From CBDBIK01 sp965206145 (GTDB lineage Bacteria; Pseudomonadota; Alphaproteobacteria; TMED109): a stretch of 25,248 bases of DNA. Below, piece by piece: positions 22,851 to 25,248 of this stretch (positions are counted from its first letter, which is position 1; each line of letters starts with the position of its first letter). The stretch covers positions 1-25,248 of the forward strand of contig CBDBIK010000004.1 of the NCBI GenBank assembly GCA_965206145.1. Reading direction: 5' to 3'. The notes below the pieces were generated by a model. It had not been told where the DNA came from, searched no databases, and was given only the letters and a program-made list of their open reading frames with translations. A program made the position numbers and the translations under genes.

Positions 22851-22861
22851 GGGGGGGGGGG
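22851..22861 (+). repeat. G11 homopolymer, intergenic
   Basis: Eleven consecutive Gs follow CTTGTCA. This is the second long poly-G run of the window and lies outside any gene I can support. Confidence 0.95.
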
Positions 22862-23025
22862 AATCAGAACCACCCGAAGGGCCCGCGCCTGATTCCACAC
22901 TGCCGCTTTATGATCCTGCGGCGGGACGAGGACACGGCAGATGGGGAAAGGGTAGCGCCATGGATTTGGGCTGTCAATGCCCGTGTTACTAGACCTCACA
23001 TAACCTGCTGATGTTATTGTTTATT

Positions 23026-23087
23026 TCCACCCAAACCGTGGGAAACGCCATCGCGCGTTGTTTCCGTCGGGTGAGGGATTGGGTGGA
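23026..23087. repeat. Nested inverted repeat downstream of tRNA-Pro
   Basis: The outer arms TCCACCCAA (23026-23034) and TTGGGTGGA (23079-23087) are perfectly complementary, as are the inner arms GGAAAC (23041-23046) and GTTTCC (23060-23065). The whole can form a stem of two parts with a 13-base terminal loop. It may be a processing or termination structure for the tRNA/ispB transcripts, or a small non-autonomous element. Confidence 0.7.
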
Positions 23088-23133
23088 TGATCAGGCGATC
23101 CTCCGCCGTTGGCGGATGGCGCTTGGTGAAAAA

Positions 23134-23210
23134 TGGTCGGGGTGAGAGGATTCGAACCTCCGGCCCCTGCCTCCCGAAGGCAGTGCTCTACCAGGCTGAG
23201 CTACACCCCG
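23134..23210 (-). tRNA. tRNA-Pro (anticodon CGG)
   Basis: On the minus strand the 77-base sequence starts CGGGGTG and ends CACCCCGA-CCA, closing the acceptor stem with an encoded CCA. The D arm (AGCTCAGCCTGGTAGAGC) and T arm (GGAGG-TTCGAAT-CCTC) are canonical. The anticodon stem CTGCC/GGCAG encloses TTCGGGA, giving anticodon CGG (23174-23176) for proline codon CCG. It lies 67 bp downstream of ispB on the same strand and could be cotranscribed. Confidence 0.98.
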
Positions 23211-23277
23211 AATTTTGGTGTTCACGGTTGCGTGAGCCGCGCCCATGAACCCCGCTGGAATCACGAATCCATAAACC

Positions 23278-24306
23278 TCAATGACCGCGCTCGACGGAAA
23301 ACGCCGCCAGGTTGATGAGCGCTTCCTTGTAGGGCGATTCGCCGAGGCCGGACAGCGCGTCAACGGCGGCGGCGGCCTGGCGTTTCGCTTGGGCCGCAGT
23401 GTACGCCAGCGCACCGGTGGATTCAACGATGGCCAGGATCTGGTCGATGTTTTCGCGCTCGCCGTTTTCGATGGCCCGGCGCACCGCCTGCCTTTGGCCG
23501 CTGTTGCCGTGCCGCAGGGCGTGGATGAGGGGCAGGGTGGGTTTGCCTTCGGCGAGGTCGTCGCCGGCGTTCTTGCCGGTGTCCTTGCTGTCGGCGCGGT
23601 AATCGAGGATGTCGTCGATCAACTGGAAGGCGGTTCCGAGGCGGATGCCGTACTCCGCCAACGCCGCGCAGGTGGCCGCATCCCGGCCGCTGATGACCGC
23701 CCCGAGCCGGGCTGCGGATTCAAACAATCTGGCAGTCTTGCGATGGATGATCTCAAGGTAGGCCTGCTCGGTGGTGTCCGGCGAGCGCGCGTTGAGTAGC
23801 TGCATGACCTCGCCCTCGGCGATGGCGTTGGTGGTCGCCGCCAGCACCCCCATGACTTCCGTGTTGTCAATCTCCACCATCATTTCAAAGGAGCGGGAAT
23901 ACAAAAAATCCCCCACCAGCACGCTGGCCTCGTTGCCCCACACCTCGTTGGCGGTGGCCTGGCCACGCCGCATCGCCGAAGCGTCCACCACATCGTCGTG
24001 CAGCAAGGTGGCGGTGTGAATAAACTCGATCACCGCCGCCAGCAGGATACGGTCATCCCCCCGATAGCCGCCAGCCCCGGCGCTCAGCAACAGAATCAAC
24101 GGCCGCAACCGCTTGCCGCCGCTGTTGATGATGTGCGCCCCCAGGGTACGAATCAGCACGATATCCGAATCCAACCGCCGCCGGATTACCCGATTCACCG
24201 CATCCAACTCCGCCCGCACCAACGCGGTAGCGGATTCCAGCAGACCCCCAGGGTCGGAAAGCGAAGCAACCGGCACACCGGCGATGGCCGCGTTGGAGTT
24301 TGTCAT
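23278..24306 (-). CDS. ispB: Polyprenyl (octaprenyl-type) diphosphate synthase
   Basis: This trans-prenyltransferase builds the isoprenoid side chain of ubiquinone/menaquinone from FPP and IPP. I start it at ATG 24306 (MTNSNAAIAGVPV), giving 342 residues; the frame is open farther upstream, but that part overlaps a transposase remnant and has no family match. Visible: GGKRLRP (63-69), the first Asp-rich motif LLHDDVVDASAMRRG (102-115, DDVVD 104-108), GDFLYSRSFE (132-141), AEGEVMQL, and the second Asp-rich motif FQLIDDILDY (228-237, DDILD 231-235) with GDDLAEGKPTLPL (248-260). IspB-type chain-length residues before the first motif are small, fitting a long product; the exact length cannot be read. 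No strong ribosome site is visible. tRNA-Pro lies just downstream. Confidence 0.94.
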   Translation of the reverse strand: MTNSNAAIAGVPVASLSDPGGLLESATALVRAELDAVNRVIRRRLDSDIVLIRTLGAHIINSGGKRLRPLILLLSAGAGGYRGDDRILLAAVIEFIHTATLLHDDVVDASAMRRGQATANEVWGNEASVLVGDFLYSRSFEMMVEIDNTEVMGVLAATTNAIAEGEVMQLLNARSPDTTEQAYLEIIHRKTARLFESAARLGAVISGRDAATCAALAEYGIRLGTAFQLIDDILDYRADSKDTGKNAGDDLAEGKPTLPLIHALRHGNSGQRQAVRRAIENGERENIDQILAIVESTGALAYTAAQAKRQAAAAVDALSGLGESPYKEALINLAAFSVERGH

Positions 24307-24369
24307 TGGGTTGCGGTGGCGATAAACGTGTGACGCGACGGCTATTGTAGCCGACTTGCGGGGGTGAAT

Positions 24370-24631
24370 TGCGCATCTGTTTGAGGTCAGCCTGTACTGG
24401 GCAAATCGGGTGGTAGTTTGGTGATGGGTGGGGCAGGGGGCGGGGGAGTGAGGTGAGGTAGGGTCGTTCGGTGTTGTAGGGTTGGGGGCAGGTTGGCAGG
24501 TGCGCATTGAAACCCGGCAGGTCATTGCGCAAGGTTTCGCGGTAGTTCACAAACGCCTCCTGAGTGGGTGCACTGTGCATTTTCGGACAACGGGGGTAGG
24601 TATGGTAATGCCTAACAGCGCCCCAAAACCC
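24370..24631 (-). pseudogene. IS481-family transposase remnant (C-terminal part)
   Basis: Read on the minus strand from 24631, the sequence gives AVRHYHTYPRCPKM, then TQEAFVNYRETLRNDLPGFN and PYNTERPYL. These match in order the end of the rve/DDE integrase domain of IS481-type transposases, as I recall it (HYHTYPRCPKMNA, then RTIQEEFVDYHEDLL, then WYNTERPH). About eight residues (NAHVERFN) are lost between PKM and TQEAF, and the end (SPVQYLL-like region) is shifted and degenerate. No upstream DDE residues or terminal inverted repeats are visible, and the frame is stopped just upstream by TAG. It is a dead fragment that reaches close to the ispB promoter region. Confidence 0.6.
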
Positions 24632-24699
24632 CTAATTACTTCAATTAAAATATTTGATTAGCTCGCGATCAAATTGGTTGCCCAGAACAACCCAATGTT

Positions 24700-25248
24700 T
24701 TATTTCAAATGGTTCAGCAAAATATTTACCAGAGGTCCGGTTACATCCTTATCGGACCAATATTCGCCATGACTCAAAGGATTCCATGAAGTAAAAATAC
24801 CACCAGCATTAATATCGTGATCATTAACAATATTAAATGATGGTTCTAATTGCTTTAGTGGCCAACCTAGTATGTCATCTGCGTCATAATAGTTATCCCA
24901 TTTAAATTTTGAGTGTGGTTTACCAAAACATTTGCGTTTTGCTTTATCCAGCCCTGAAATAAATAATGGAATATTACACCCGGTAGTAATTAAATTATGT
25001 AGCGATTTTAACTGCAAAAATTTTAACTCACTAGGATCAATATTATTGGTATTTTCGAAAATATGGTTATTCTCTTGTGCGTCCCATAAATAATTTGAGA
25101 TAACTTGACAACCAAGAGACTGTGCAATTATCACTACTGGCTTTGAACTATCTTCTTCAAGTTCTCGATAAGCTGCTTTTAATGCTCTTTGTATTTCTTT
25201 TTGTACTTCAATATATTTTATTCCATCATGACTGGCACTATATGCAAG
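24700..25248 (-). CDS. Alpha/beta-hydrolase-like protein, 5' part outside window
   Basis: The frame is open from the right edge, so the N-terminus is missing; 182 residues are visible. The segment PVVIIAQSLGCQVISNYLWDAQ resembles the nucleophile elbow of lipase-like alpha/beta hydrolases (usually AHSLG; here AQSLG, with Gln replacing His). Downstream are ITTGCNIPLFISGLD, YYDADDILGWPLKQL with a likely catalytic Asp, and SWNPLSHGEYWSDKDV with a likely catalytic His near the end. This layout fits a family of poorly characterised bacterial hydrolases. The region is markedly AT-rich compared with the GC-rich rest of the window and adjoins an IS481 remnant, which suggests horizontal transfer. It ends TAA at 24700-24702. 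The substrate is unknown. Confidence 0.65.
   Translation of the reverse strand, partial: LAYSASHDGIKYIEVQKEIQRALKAAYRELEEDSSKPVVIIAQSLGCQVISNYLWDAQENNHIFENTNNIDPSELKFLQLKSLHNLITTGCNIPLFISGLDKAKRKCFGKPHSKFKWDNYYDADDILGWPLKQLEPSFNIVNDHDINAGGIFTSWNPLSHGEYWSDKDVTGPLVNILLNHLK

Larger units (their letters stand above)
22705..23133. other. Intergenic region: AT-rich promoter-like DNA, G11 tract and inverted repeats
   Basis: Bases 22705-22800 are AT-rich, with TATAAT and TATACT on the minus strand, and probably hold the ATPase promoter. Bases 22801-22990 can be read as a short plus-strand frame, but its composition (NLPCQGGGESEPPEG) is that of a common intergenic C/G-rich repeat, so I do not call a gene. 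A G11 tract lies at 22851-22861. Bases 23026-23087 are a nested inverted repeat. TCCGCC-GTT-GGCGGA (23102-23116) is a perfect small hairpin just downstream of tRNA-Pro and may help end its transcript, though no T run follows. Confidence 0.65.

Noticed and set aside
22807..22992. 61-codon frame containing the G11 tract
   Set aside because: Low-complexity Pro/Gly/Glu composition typical of C/G-rich intergenic repeats, no ribosome site, no recognisable motif.
23091..23426. Minus-strand 111-codon frame running through the tRNA-Pro gene and the end of ispB
   Set aside because: It overlaps a clear tRNA on the same strand and is a shifted reading of ispB.

Overview
The window reads as a GC-rich Gammaproteobacteria-like chromosome segment, probably from a marine or host-associated lineage. 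The ilvI-ilvH-ilvC order, an IspB-type prenyl synthase next to tRNA-Pro(CGG), ffh, mutM, an E. coli-like IlvH and a DmdA-like demethylase all fit this. No marker here fixes the taxonomy, so the assignment is inference.

Layout. Bases 1-764 hold the 3' part of ffh. Bases 1068-4428 hold a branched-chain amino-acid operon (ilvI, ilvH, ilvC) with 12-bp tandem repeats in both of its spacers. Bases 4429-4905 are gene-free, with a nested inverted repeat and a good promoter candidate. Bases 4906-13547 form one very large surface-protein locus: signal peptide, about eleven Ig/cadherin-like repeats, a 19-G homopolymer, an array of Calx-beta repeats (several almost identical at DNA level, 357 bp each), and a C-terminal autotransporter beta-barrel. 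As written it is split by frameshifts at the G tract, near 10348, within 10440-10500, near 10964 and near 11680. It is therefore a phase-variable adhesin, a decaying gene, or a locus damaged by repeat mis-assembly; the sequence alone cannot decide.

Bases 13824-14858 (-) encode a 2Fe-2S/FAD oxidoreductase, divergent from mutM (14919-15734). A solitary DNA methyltransferase (15900-16904, -) is divergent from cysK (16934-17845). Behind cysK lies an in-frame open stretch with three 24-bp repeats, then two tiny single-span membrane protein genes (18096-18358) that may be read from a leaderless transcript. Bases 18359-18755 are non-coding and rich in small repeats.

Bases 18756-22704 are all on the minus strand. 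A truncated AAA ATPase gene is joined to a DmdA-like/GcvT-family methyltransferase that lacks its N-terminus, followed by a luciferase-like flavin monooxygenase and an alpha/beta hydrolase that overlap by 4 bp. The last three may form a small catabolic operon. Bases 22705-23133 are AT-rich to structured intergenic DNA with a G11 tract. tRNA-Pro(CGG) (23134-23210) and ispB (23278-24306) follow, then an IS481-type transposase remnant (24370-24631) and an AT-rich, probably transferred alpha/beta-hydrolase-like gene cut by the window end.

A theme runs through the window: short tandem expansions (7, 9, 11, 12 and 24 bp, G11, G19, 357 bp) occur both between and inside genes. Some add residues to otherwise conserved enzymes. 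This suggests a genome prone to replication slippage, or one whose assembly should be checked at each of these sites.
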